Part shown: positions 25,198-33,701 of the stretch, in pieces
How positions within the stretch are numbered: the stretch's first letter is position 1
How the letters are laid out: each line of letters starts with the position of its first letter
Assembly (NCBI RefSeq): GCF_000633515.1
Contig: NZ_AYMP01000010.1
Coordinates: 218,474-282,473, forward strand
DNA: 64,000 nucleotides
Source: Morganella morganii H1r
GTDB taxonomy: Bacteria > Pseudomonadota > Gammaproteobacteria > Enterobacterales > Enterobacteriaceae
Direction: 5' to 3'
Translations under genes and position numbers: made by a program
Notes under the pieces: model-generated
Seen by the model: only the letters and a program-made list of their open reading frames with translations
Told to the model about the DNA's origin: nothing
The model's database searches: none

Positions 25198-27855
25198 ATG
25201 GTAATTCCGCTGAGTACCGTCTCCCGCCGGAGACTGACAGTGCTGATTTCATTTATTCTGACCGGTATCCCGCAGGCAGCTTATCCGGATAATCAGGATG
25301 TTGAATTTAATACTGATATTCTCGATGTAAACGATAAACAGAATATTGATCTGTCCGATTTTTCCCGTGCCGGTTATATCATGCCCGGCACCTACGACTT
25401 TTTTATCCGGGTGAATAACAGTGAGTTACCTGATAGTTATCCGGTTTCTTATATTGTACGGCCGGGAGATCCGAAAGGCAGTGTTGCCTGTTTATCTCCG
25501 GAACTGATGGCACAGGCCGGGCTGAAACCGGTGTGGACAGAACGCATGCGCTGGTGGAATGACGGCAAATGTCTGGATACCGCGTCACTGCCCGGTATGT
25601 CGGTATCACCGAAACTGGCGGACAGTGAGCTTATCCTGACACTGCCGCAGGCTTATCTGGAATACACCGCCGCTAACTGGGATCCGCCTTCCCGCTGGGA
25701 TGAGGGGATTTCCGGCGTACTGTTTGATTACAACGTGAATGCCGGTATTAATGACCCGGCACACGGCAAACAGACACAGCAGGTCACCGGGAACGGGACT
25801 GCCGGGGCAAACCTCGGGGTCTGGCGTGTCCGTGCCGACTGGCAGGCGAATCTCCGTCACACCACCGGTTCCGGGGATCGCTCCGGACATAACTGGACAT
25901 GGAGCCAGACCTATCTCTACCGGGCGATTGCCTCATTACAGGCAAAACTGACGATGGGGGAAACCTTCTCGCGCTCGGATATTTTCGACAACTTCCGCTA
26001 TACCGGGGTCAATCTGGCCACTGATGACAATATGCTGCCGCCGAATCTGCGCGGCTATGCACCGGAAGTGACGGGTGTGGCGAAAACCAATGCCAAAATT
26101 ACCGTCAGTCAGCAGGGCAGGGTGATTTATGAAACCCTGGTCGCGCCGGGGCCGTTCCGTATTCAGGATATTAATGATGCGGTCAGCGGCAAACTGGATG
26201 TCCGGGTGGAGGAGCAGGATGGCTCTGTACAGTCATTTCAGATGGATACCGCCAGTATTCCTTACCTGACCCGTCCGGGCCGGGTGCAGTACAAACTCGC
26301 TGCCGGGCAGCCGTCTGAAATCGGCCGCCACGGGAAAGGCCCTGTTTTTGGTATGGGGGAATTCTCGTGGGGGATCAGTAACGGCTGGTCATTGTACGGT
26401 GGCTCCCTCGTTGCCGGGGACTATAACGCAGTTTCTCTTGGTGTTGGTCGTGATTTGATGGCCTTCGGGGCCATCTCTTTTGATGCCACCCAATCTTTTG
26501 CCCGTCTGCCGCAGGAAGACAAGCAGTATCGCGGCGGCTCATACCGCCTGAGTTACTCCAAACGGTTTGAGGAGCTGGACAGCCAGGTCACCTTCGCCGG
26601 ATACCGTTTCTCCGAACGCGACTTTATGAGCATGAATCAGTATCTGGATCGCCGCTACAGCGATAACCGCGCGGATAACAATAAAGAGCTGTACACCATC
26701 ATGTTCAGTAAGCAGTTCCCGGATATCGGGCTGAGCACCTATCTGAACTACAGCCACCAGACTTACTGGAACCGGCCGGATAACGACAACTATAACCTGT
26801 CGCTGGCGAAGTACATGGATATCGGCAGTTATAAGAACATCAATATCAGCTTATCTGCTTACCGTAACAAATATCAGGATAAGAATGATGACGGGGTGTA
26901 TCTCAATATCAGCATGCCGCTGGGGGATCGGGCCACGGTCAGCTACAACAGCATGATCAACCGTCACGGTAATTCCCATAACGTCAGTTATTACGATCGT
27001 CCGGATGATAACAACAGTTACCGCCTCGGCACCGGTCTGAGCAGCAACGGCAAAGCCTCCGTTGACGGCTATTACATGCACTATGCCGACAGCGCGCTGG
27101 TCACCGCCAGTGCCGGACATATTGACGGGGAATATACCTCGGCATCGCTCTCGCTTCAGGGCGGGGTGACGATGACACCGCAGGGCGGGGCATTCCACCG
27201 CATCAATATGCCGGGCAGTGCCCGCCTGCTGGTGGATACCGGTGGTGTGGCGGATGTGCCGGTCAGAAGCACCGGGGCACTCAGCTATACCAACCGCTTC
27301 GGGAAAGCTGTTCTGCCGGATATGAATAATTACTTCCGCAACAGTGCCGCCATCGATATCAATAAACTGCCGGAAAATGCGGAAGCCCGCCGCTCTGTTC
27401 AGCAGCTGACACTGACCGAAGGCGCTATCGGCTATCGCCGGTTTGATGTGCTGTCAGGACAAAAAGCGATGGCCACTATCCGCCTGGCGGACGGCAGTGA
27501 ACCGCCGTTCGGCGCCGTGGTGACCTCGGCGGATAACCGCGAACTGGGGATCGTCAATGATGGCGGGCAGGTGTATCTCAGCGGTATCAACAGCGGGGAT
27601 ATTCTGACGCTGCGGCGCGGCAGTGAGGCCGCGTGCCGCATGACGGTGCCGGAACTTGCACCGGGACAGGCGCTGTACACCCTGTTACTGACCTGCGGCG
27701 CAGAGCCGCAATCCGTCCCGGAAAAACCGCAGCCGGTTGCGCTGCCGTCTTCCCCGCCGCCGGCTGACCGCCCGCAGCAGGGGAAATGGCTGAATATCAC
27801 AGGCCGGGCAGACCCGGTACCTTCCACATGTAACGCAATGAGTGATTCATTATGA
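25198..27855 (+). CDS. mrpC: Fimbrial usher, MrpC-like (operon 1)
   Basis: An 885-residue FimD/PapC-family outer-membrane usher. It has an N-terminal domain (VEFNTDILDVNDKQNIDLSDFSRAGYIMPGTY), a cysteine pair in the plug-proximal region, a long barrel, and C-terminal domains with the GGVADVPV and TEGAIGYRRFDVLSGQKAM blocks. A Pro-rich tail after the last Cys is unusually long. It overlaps the chaperone gene by 4 bases. Confidence 0.95.
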   Translation: MVIPLSTVSRRRLTVLISFILTGIPQAAYPDNQDVEFNTDILDVNDKQNIDLSDFSRAGYIMPGTYDFFIRVNNSELPDSYPVSYIVRPGDPKGSVACLSPELMAQAGLKPVWTERMRWWNDGKCLDTASLPGMSVSPKLADSELILTLPQAYLEYTAANWDPPSRWDEGISGVLFDYNVNAGINDPAHGKQTQQVTGNGTAGANLGVWRVRADWQANLRHTTGSGDRSGHNWTWSQTYLYRAIASLQAKLTMGETFSRSDIFDNFRYTGVNLATDDNMLPPNLRGYAPEVTGVAKTNAKITVSQQGRVIYETLVAPGPFRIQDINDAVSGKLDVRVEEQDGSVQSFQMDTASIPYLTRPGRVQYKLAAGQPSEIGRHGKGPVFGMGEFSWGISNGWSLYGGSLVAGDYNAVSLGVGRDLMAFGAISFDATQSFARLPQEDKQYRGGSYRLSYSKRFEELDSQVTFAGYRFSERDFMSMNQYLDRRYSDNRADNNKELYTIMFSKQFPDIGLSTYLNYSHQTYWNRPDNDNYNLSLAKYMDIGSYKNINISLSAYRNKYQDKNDDGVYLNISMPLGDRATVSYNSMINRHGNSHNVSYYDRPDDNNSYRLGTGLSSNGKASVDGYYMHYADSALVTASAGHIDGEYTSASLSLQGGVTMTPQGGAFHRINMPGSARLLVDTGGVADVPVRSTGALSYTNRFGKAVLPDMNNYFRNSAAIDINKLPENAEARRSVQQLTLTEGAIGYRRFDVLSGQKAMATIRLADGSEPPFGAVVTSADNRELGIVNDGGQVYLSGINSGDILTLRRGSEAACRMTVPELAPGQALYTLLLTCGAEPQSVPEKPQPVALPSSPPPADRPQQGKWLNITGRADPVPSTCNAMSDSL

Positions 27856-28610
27856 TGTCAGTTAAACAAACCCGTCTCTCTGTTCTGGCTGTTGCCGCTG
27901 TATTGCTGGCCTCAGCACAGTCGCACGCGGCAATTGCGCTGGACAGAACCCGCGTCATTTTCAACGGAGCGGAAAAATCGGTCAGTCTGAATGTCAGCAA
28001 TCTGAATAAAGAGCTGCCGTATCTGGCGCAGGGATGGATTGAGGATCAGAACGGAGAAAAAATTTCGTCGCCGCTGGTGGTTTTGCCGCCGGTGCAGCGG
28101 ATTGAGCCGGGTGATAAAAGTCAGGTAAAAATTCAGGCGTTACCGGCGATTGCCGCGCTGCCGCAGGACAGGGAAAGTGTCTTCTATTTCAATCTGCGGG
28201 AAATTCCGCCGCGCAGTAACCGGCAGAATGTCCTGCAAATCGCCCTGCAGACCCGCATCAAACTGTTTTACCGCCCGGAAGCTATCTATGCCTCACAAAC
28301 GGATCTGACTAATCCGTGGCAGGAAAAAATCACCCTGACGCGCCGGGGTGATCACTATGAAGTCCATAACCCGACCGCGTATTACGTGACGATTGTCGAT
28401 GCCCTCAGCGGGCTGGGCGGCAAAAGTCTGAACGGGTTCTCTCCGCTGATGGTGGCACCGAAAAGCCGGGGCACACTCGGCCTCAGTGCATCTGCGCTCG
28501 GCAGTGCGCCGGTGCTGAGTTATATCAACGACTACGGCGGCCGCCCGCAGCTGCAGTTCAGTTGCAGCGGTGCAGAGTGCCGTGTGACCAAAACGGCTGC
28601 CGGTAACTGA
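27852..28610 (+). CDS. mrpD: Fimbrial chaperone, MrpD-like (operon 1)
   Basis: A 252-residue PapD-family periplasmic chaperone. Signal peptide, then AIALDRTRVIFNGAEKSVSLNVSN, the RESVFYFNLREIPP signature and LQTRIKLFYRPE. The C-terminus carries a Cys pair (FSCSGAECRV) as in MrpD/PapD-like members of the MR/P group. Its ATGATG start overlaps the usher stop. Confidence 0.93.
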   Translation: MMSVKQTRLSVLAVAAVLLASAQSHAAIALDRTRVIFNGAEKSVSLNVSNLNKELPYLAQGWIEDQNGEKISSPLVVLPPVQRIEPGDKSQVKIQALPAIAALPQDRESVFYFNLREIPPRSNRQNVLQIALQTRIKLFYRPEAIYASQTDLTNPWQEKITLTRRGDHYEVHNPTAYYVTIVDALSGLGGKSLNGFSPLMVAPKSRGTLGLSASALGSAPVLSYINDYGGRPQLQFSCSGAECRVTKTAAGN

Positions 28611-28628
28611 ACAGACAGGGGATAAACC

Positions 28629-29165
28629 ATGGATGAGCGGATCAGAAAACAGCGTTTCCTCCGGCGGATACTGGCGGTTGTGCTCTGTATTTCTGCGGGA
28701 AGTGCGGCGGCACTGCCGGAACGGGTGGCCGGTATCCGGGGCGTGCCCGGGATCACCTATATCACTATCCGCGGCAATGTGATTGCGCCGCCGCCGTGTG
28801 TCATCAACAACGGCAATACCATCCTGGTGGATTTCGGGGAGGTGATGAGTACCCGCATTGACGGTCAGCGCTACAAACAGCCGGTCAGTTACACGGCGGA
28901 GTGCACAAAGATGCCGACCAATGCCATGACACTGGCCATCACCGGCAATACCGCCGAGTTTGATGCCGGATTACTGCAGACCGAAATCGCGGGGCTGGGG
29001 GTGCGCATGCTTTATCAGGGGCGGCAGCTCAATCCCGGTGAAAAAGTGAAATTTACTTATCCGGTCTTTCCGGCGCTGGAAGCGGTGCCTGTCCGTGATA
29101 TGACGGCGGTGCTGACCGGCGGGGATTTCTCGGCGGTGGCAACACTGGAACTGGATTATCAGTAA
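28629..29165 (+). CDS. mrpE: Minor fimbrial subunit, MrpE-like (operon 1)
   Basis: A 178-residue PapE/PapK-type minor pilin: hydrophobic leader, TIRGNVIAPPPCVINNGNTILVDFGEV, a second Cys in AECTKM, and the C-terminal strand VATLELDYQ. It sits first of three minor subunits between chaperone and adhesin, where adaptors of the tip fibrillum are encoded. Confidence 0.82.
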   Translation: MDERIRKQRFLRRILAVVLCISAGSAAALPERVAGIRGVPGITYITIRGNVIAPPPCVINNGNTILVDFGEVMSTRIDGQRYKQPVSYTAECTKMPTNAMTLAITGNTAEFDAGLLQTEIAGLGVRMLYQGRQLNPGEKVKFTYPVFPALEAVPVRDMTAVLTGGDFSAVATLELDYQ

Positions 29166-29176
29166 GGAGCCTGACC

Positions 29177-29659
29177 ATGGCAAAACATTACCGGCGGTTA
29201 CTGATACTGCTGCTGTGTGCCGCAGCGGGCAGCGCAGCCGCGCCGAACATGAAGCTGTTTGGTACGTTGCTGGTGCCGCCTGCCTGCACGATCAGCGACA
29301 ACGGCGTGATCGATGTGTTTTTCGGTGACAACGTCGGCGTGCATAAAGTGGATGGTGTCAATTACACCCGGGCGGTCAATTACACCCTGGTGTGTGAGGA
29401 CAATATCAAGGGCTGGGATCTGGGGTTATCGGTTACCGGTCCGGTCAGCGGATTTGATGATGCGGCCTTACAGACCAACATCCCCGACCTGGCGATCCAC
29501 CTGACGCAGAACGGAAAACCGTTCACGCTCAACAAACGCATTGCGGTATCACCGGATAACCCGCCGGTGATTCAGGCGGTGCCGGTAAAACGGCCGGGCA
29601 GCACACTGCCGGAAGGCGCATTTGATGTGACCGCCACTCTGCTGGCGGAATATCAGTAG
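29177..29659 (+). CDS. mrpF: Minor fimbrial subunit, MrpF-like (operon 1)
   Basis: A 160-residue minor pilin, shortest of the operon. Leader ending SAA, then LFGTLLVPPACTISDNGVIDVFFGDNVG, the second Cys in LVCEDN, and terminal VTATLLAEYQ. Sequence and size parallel its upstream neighbour, suggesting an old duplication; it probably forms part of the tip fibrillum. Confidence 0.82.
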   Translation: MAKHYRRLLILLLCAAAGSAAAPNMKLFGTLLVPPACTISDNGVIDVFFGDNVGVHKVDGVNYTRAVNYTLVCEDNIKGWDLGLSVTGPVSGFDDAALQTNIPDLAIHLTQNGKPFTLNKRIAVSPDNPPVIQAVPVKRPGSTLPEGAFDVTATLLAEYQ

Positions 29660-29669
29660 GAGCAAGGCA

Positions 29670-30215
29670 ATGAATGAAACAGTAAGGCGCTTTTTTATCA
29701 GTACCTGCGGTGTGTTTCTGTTATCTCTGCCGGGTGCGGATGCCGGGGCTGTCCCTGACAACCTGTATTTTCACGGCACGCTGGTGGATGAACCCTGCAC
29801 GATACATCCGGGGGATGAAATCGTGGAACTGCCGTTCGGCAATATCCCTGATAAAAACCTGTATGCCTATCAGCGGACACCCTCAAAGGATTTCCGGATC
29901 CGGCTCTCGGAGTGTGATACCTCCATCGGCAGGCGGGTGACGGTGATGTTTGCCGGGGATGAAAACCCGTTTATCAGCGGCGCGCTGGCGATAAGCCCGG
30001 GCAGTCAGGCTGAAGGCATTGCGGTCGGGCTGGAAAATGCGGACGGCACGGCGCTGGCGGTCAATGAAGCGTCACCGCAGATCACACTGAACGACGGACT
30101 GACGCTGCTGAACTTCCGTGCCTATGTGCAGGGCGAGCCGGATGCGCTGGCAAACAAAACCATTAAACGCGGGCCGTTCAGTGCCATTGCGACATTTCAT
30201 CTTAATTATGACTGA
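29670..30215 (+). CDS. mrpG: Minor fimbrial subunit, MrpG-like (operon 1)
   Basis: A 181-residue pilin-like protein: signal peptide, FHGTLVDEPCTIHPGDEIVELPFGNI, second Cys in LSECDTSIGRRV, and terminal strand AIATFHLNYD. A clear paralogue lies in operon 2 (37092-37616; shared NCDTGIGKE-type block). It directly precedes the adhesin gene and is the likely adaptor for it. Confidence 0.82.
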   Translation: MNETVRRFFISTCGVFLLSLPGADAGAVPDNLYFHGTLVDEPCTIHPGDEIVELPFGNIPDKNLYAYQRTPSKDFRIRLSECDTSIGRRVTVMFAGDENPFISGALAISPGSQAEGIAVGLENADGTALAVNEASPQITLNDGLTLLNFRAYVQGEPDALANKTIKRGPFSAIATFHLNYD

Positions 30216-30234
30216 CGGGTAACCGGGACTGGCT

Positions 30235-31053
30235 ATGAACAGATTTCTGAAAATAACAGTGGCGGTTGCGCTGCTCTGGTCCGCTTCGGCGGGGGCATCC
30301 ATCTTCTCTTATATTACGGAATCCTCAGGGAAACCGACGGATGCTGTTTACACCTATATTATTGAGCGCTGGGATCCGGAAGAGCCATCGGCTCCCAACC
30401 CCTGCTACGGCTGGTCTGTCTGCTGGATCAATATCAACCACAAACACGATGTGGATGGTTCACCGGGCTCTTCCACCAAATCGATTGTCCGTGTGGAAAA
30501 ACTGAGAACACTGGCGGAAGTGCGGGATGCGGTTTTGAATAATATCTCGCTGCCCTACCAGGGAAAAGCAGAACACAGAGGGCCATCGCTGAATTCCAAT
30601 CAGGAGTGTGTGGGGTTGTTTTATGAATCCGCATCAGGCGGCTGGTCGAAGAACGGACGTCTGCTGCCGGGATCATTGTGCGGTATCGCTCCGCCACCGG
30701 TGGGTGCCTGTGAGGTGACCAGCGGCTCAGTCATTCTGGATTACGGGGATATTGATGAAGTCAGTCTGCCGGATGCGGCCCGCAATCAAAATATCACCGT
30801 CACCTGCAATCTGGATATGGATATCCTCGTAATCGCCTCCGGCTCAGACAGCGGTCGTGTCCCGCTGCGGCCGGATAACAGTCTGTATGCGGATCTTTAT
30901 CTTAACGGCAATCCGGGTGAGCGGGGTGCGCCCATTCATGTCCCGGCCGGTGGTGCGACTCAGGTGGATGTGAAATCGGTACTGAAAGTGAACGGACGGG
31001 TTGCACCGGGGGCTTTCGAAGGTTCCGGATCCATCATTCTTGTGATGCCGTAA
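30235..31053 (+). CDS. mrpH: Tip adhesin, MrpH-like (operon 1)
   Basis: A 272-residue two-domain adhesin with signal peptide ending AGA. The N-terminal domain keeps the histidine pair NHKHD (His69, His71) and His114 (AEHRG). This pattern and spacing match His72, His74 and His117 of P. mirabilis MrpH, which bind zinc and are needed for adhesion and biofilm. The C-terminal pilin domain starts near the Cys in GACEVTSG and ends GSIILVMP. It closes the structural part of operon 1. Confidence 0.85.
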   Translation: MNRFLKITVAVALLWSASAGASIFSYITESSGKPTDAVYTYIIERWDPEEPSAPNPCYGWSVCWININHKHDVDGSPGSSTKSIVRVEKLRTLAEVRDAVLNNISLPYQGKAEHRGPSLNSNQECVGLFYESASGGWSKNGRLLPGSLCGIAPPPVGACEVTSGSVILDYGDIDEVSLPDAARNQNITVTCNLDMDILVIASGSDSGRVPLRPDNSLYADLYLNGNPGERGAPIHVPAGGATQVDVKSVLKVNGRVAPGAFEGSGSIILVMP

Positions 31054-31119
31054 TTTCTTATTTTCTTTCATGGTGTTGCGGAACTCCGCAGCATTGTGAG
31101 CCCGGAAGGAGACTGAAAT

Positions 31120-31479
31120 ATGATTACAGAAGATACTGATTTAACCGTTAATAAATCTGTCGGCTACCGAATCTTCCGCAAGCGGAAAGAACTGGGCTGG
31201 TCCGGCAGCCGCCTGGCAGACCATCTCGGGATCAGCCAGCAGCAGTTCTCGCGTTACGAGCGGGGATGCAGCCAGATTAATGTCAGCCTGCTGGTCAGGG
31301 CGGCGGAAGTTTTACAGACACCGGTCAGCTGGTTTTTTGCTGACTGTCCGGAAGCGCGTTCATACCGGGAGTGCTTCCGGGGAAAAGCGGATATTTATAC
31401 GGCGGAATCTGTTCCGGAGTATGGATTATCCGTACCCTCCCGGTACAAAAGGAAACCGGATGAAGGAAAACAGACGTAA
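31120..31479 (+). CDS. mrpJ: MrpJ-like HTH regulator 1
   Basis: A 119-residue XRE-type helix-turn-helix protein. The HTH is at about residues 17-70 with the MrpJ-family recognition helix ISQQQFSRYERG. In P. mirabilis MrpJ, encoded at the end of the mrp operon, represses flagellar genes when fimbriae are made. The position here is the same, 66 bases after mrpH, behind a small hairpin (31077-31090). Its 3' end overlaps recombinase 2 by 20 bases in another frame. Confidence 0.85.
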   Translation: MITEDTDLTVNKSVGYRIFRKRKELGWSGSRLADHLGISQQQFSRYERGCSQINVSLLVRAAEVLQTPVSWFFADCPEARSYRECFRGKADIYTAESVPEYGLSVPSRYKRKPDEGKQT

Positions 31480-32020
31480 ACACCTGATGCAGTCTGAGGT
31501 GGAAAAAATGATGGCGGCAGCAGAAAACGGCCGCGATCCGGAGCGGAACACCTGCCTGTTGTGGATGTGTTTTGTCCACGGCTTCCGCGTCAGTGAACTG
31601 GGGAAACTGAGTTTATCGGACATGGATGTTGCCGCCGATAATCTCTATATAAGACGACTTAAAAACGGCCTTTCGACCACCCATCCCCTGAGCCGCACAG
31701 AAAAAAATCTGCTTACCCGCTGGCTTAACTGCCGCTCCCGTTATCCCCGCGCTGCTGAAAACCACTGGCTGTTTTTATCCCGCAAAGGCGGGCATCTTTC
31801 CCGCTCCCGTATCTACCGGATCTTAAAAGCGCTGGGGGAAATGGCCGGGCTGCCGGTGGCGGTTCATCCGCATATGCTGCGCCATGCCTGCGGCTATGCG
31901 CTGGCCGATAAAGGTGCGGATACCCGGCTGATTCAGGATTATCTCGGACACCGCAATATTCAGCATACCGTACTGTACACCGCAGCAAATCCGGGGCGTT
32001 TTCGCGGATTATGGGACTAG
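31460..32020 (+). CDS. MrpI/FimB-type tyrosine recombinase 2
   Basis: A 186-residue minimal tyrosine recombinase with a full catalytic set: Arg43, His138, Arg141, His164 and Tyr173 (VLYTA). I placed the start at 31460 because the first 60 codons of the longer frame are out-of-frame mrpJ sequence, and the site gaaacc/ggaaa precedes this ATG. It is co-directional with operon 1 and lies just before operon 2, so it would be produced only when operon 1 reads through, an unusual coupling. It is closest in sequence to recombinase 3. Confidence 0.88.
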   Translation: MKENRRKHLMQSEVEKMMAAAENGRDPERNTCLLWMCFVHGFRVSELGKLSLSDMDVAADNLYIRRLKNGLSTTHPLSRTEKNLLTRWLNCRSRYPRAAENHWLFLSRKGGHLSRSRIYRILKALGEMAGLPVAVHPHMLRHACGYALADKGADTRLIQDYLGHRNIQHTVLYTAANPGRFRGLWD

Positions 32021-32033
32021 AATAATGTAACAT

Positions 32034-32375
32034 AATAAACCAAAGTGTCGCTATATTATTTCTTGTTTATTTATCAGGCAATATTTAAATTTAAAATATA
32101 TCAAAATAAGTTCAAAATACCGTCAGGTACCTCCATTGGTTGTTTTGTGATCTCATCCGGGTTGATTTTTGTTCGTTTAAAGCGTGTTTTTTGTCCGCTA
32201 CAGAATCTTCTTAACGATTTGTGCTGGCCTGTTCTGACGTAAAACAGCAATACTCCGCCTTTTTTTCTGCCTGTTTATCCCCCCTGCTTCTGCCGTACCC
32301 GCCAAATCAATTTTCACTACCCGGTAAATTTATACATTTCAGCGTGATACGCAAAACGCAACATTTTGGTTTATT
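32034..32375. promoter_or_regulatory. Candidate invertible element upstream of fimbrial operon 2
   Basis: An imperfect 18-bp inverted repeat (16 matches; core aataaaccaaa exact) joins 32034-32051 with 32358-32375, giving a 342-bp segment between recombinase 2 and the operon 2 pilin. The right copy lies inside a dyad acgcaac/gttgcgt (32356-32362, 32378-32384), much as IRR does in element 1. I could not identify a clear promoter inside. The assignment is tentative. Confidence 0.45.
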
Positions 32376-32533
32376 TGGTTGCGTCACGGGTATGAGAAAT
32401 AACCATCCGGAACGGACGCTGATGACGAAATAAACCGGATAACCGGCAGGATCATGAATCCGCTGACGGTGAAACGGTGCAGGCAGTTCCGGAACAGCAT
32501 CAAAAACGTACAAAAGCAAAACGTTGCTTATAT

Positions 32534-32555
32534 ATGCCGTATATCGGCATTTTTA
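32534..32555 (+). terminator. Weak hairpin before operon 2 pilin
   Basis: A 6-bp stem atgccg/cggcat (32534-32539, 32545-32550) followed by four T, 34 bases before the pilin ATG. It could attenuate read-through from upstream. Confidence 0.35.
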
Positions 32556-32584
32556 TCTAAAACGAGCAGATCAGGAATTTGGAT

Positions 32585-33124
32585 ATGAGTATGAAAAAAG
32601 TGGTTCTCGCACTGGCAGTTTCTTCCGCAATGGTAATGACTGCGCAGGCAGCAAATCAGGGCGGCGGAAAAATCAACTTCAATGGTGAAGTGATTGATGC
32701 AGCCTGTTCTATCGATGCAAACAGCCTGAAACAGACTGTTGAGCTGGGCAGCGTGGCTAAAGTGCAACTGGCGAAGGGCGGTACATCCACCCCGGTTGAT
32801 TTCACTATCCGGTTACACAACTGCGATATCACCGATAAAACCACCACAACAGTCACCTTTAAAGGTGTCGCGGGTGGTGTTGCGGCAGATGGTCTGGATA
32901 AAGCCTTTGGCGTCAGCGGCCCGGCGACCGGTGCAATGGGCGTGGTTGTAACGGATGCAGGCGGTAACGTCATCGCACCGGGGGCAGTATCATCCGCATT
33001 TACCTTAAACGAAGGTGATAACACACTGAATTTTAAAGCGTATATGCAGGGTGCAACAACCGCTGACACTGTTGCGCCCGGTGCTTTCACCGCAACAGCT
33101 GACTTCCTGATGGACTATCAGTAA
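32585..33124 (+). CDS. Major fimbrial subunit (operon 2)
   Basis: A 179-residue MrpA-like pilin. The ATG at 32585 fits the agga site 8 bases upstream. Signal peptide ending AQA, then GGKINFNGEVIDAACSI, second Cys in LHNCDI, and the C-terminal strand ATADFLMDYQ. Codon use is biased like a highly expressed gene. It is related to, but clearly diverged from, the operon 1 pilin. Confidence 0.9.
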   Translation: MSMKKVVLALAVSSAMVMTAQAANQGGGKINFNGEVIDAACSIDANSLKQTVELGSVAKVQLAKGGTSTPVDFTIRLHNCDITDKTTTTVTFKGVAGGVAADGLDKAFGVSGPATGAMGVVVTDAGGNVIAPGAVSSAFTLNEGDNTLNFKAYMQGATTADTVAPGAFTATADFLMDYQ

Positions 33125-33142
33125 TCGGGGGCAGTGTACTTA

Positions 33143-33166
33143 CCCGTACCGGAAATCCGGTGCGGG
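33143..33166 (+). terminator. Intercistronic hairpin after operon 2 pilin
   Basis: A 10-bp stem with one G-U pair (33143-33152 with 33157-33166, loop aaat) between the pilin and the MrpB-like gene. There is no T-tract, so it more likely protects the upstream pilin mRNA than terminates. Confidence 0.5.
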
Positions 33167-33185
33167 GATCCGGGGGGGAGCAAAC

Positions 33186-33701
33186 GTGAAGGCGAACATA
33201 TTCGGCACCGGGCTGCTGGCAGTCTGCCTGACAGTTTCTGCGGCAGAAGGTCGGCAGCAGCGCGGGCAGGTCTGGTTACAGGGAGTTGTACTGGATTCTT
33301 CCTGCACCATCAATATGCAGGATCAGTATCAACGGATTGAAATACCACAGGTTGCCGCAACCGGGTTATATCAGCGCGGATACAGTTCAGCCTTTGCTTT
33401 TGCTGTCCGCCTGGAAAATTGCCTGTTGTCAGCGGATGACAAAAATCTGCGGATAACCTTTACCGGCCCGGCAGACAGCAACGGATTGTTTGCTGTCAGC
33501 GGGGAAGCGGAAGGCGTCGGGATTCAGCTCAGTCAGGGGGATGGTTCGGTGATCATGCCGGGAAAAGCCGTGGCGCTCCCGGACATACCACAGACAAAAA
33601 ATATCACACTGAACTACCGGTTACGGCTGATTGCTGATCGTAAATCACTGAGAACAGGGGCATACCGGTCGACCGTTAATTTTAACCTGGATTATTTGTG
33701 A
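33186..33701 (+). CDS. Minor fimbrial subunit, MrpB-like (operon 2)
   Basis: A 171-residue pilin-domain protein starting at GTG behind a ggggggag site. It contains QVWLQGVVLDSSCTINMQD, a second Cys in LENCLL and the terminal strand VNFNLDYL. Same position and length as the MrpB-like gene of operon 1. The stop overlaps the usher start. Confidence 0.82.
   Translation: MKANIFGTGLLAVCLTVSAAEGRQQRGQVWLQGVVLDSSCTINMQDQYQRIEIPQVAATGLYQRGYSSAFAFAVRLENCLLSADDKNLRITFTGPADSNGLFAVSGEAEGVGIQLSQGDGSVIMPGKAVALPDIPQTKNITLNYRLRLIADRKSLRTGAYRSTVNFNLDYL

Noticed and set aside
32045..32767. Several 65-80-codon ORFs on both strands before the operon 2 pilin
   Set aside because: They lie in a regulatory spacer, lack ribosome binding sites and coding-type composition, and overlap each other.
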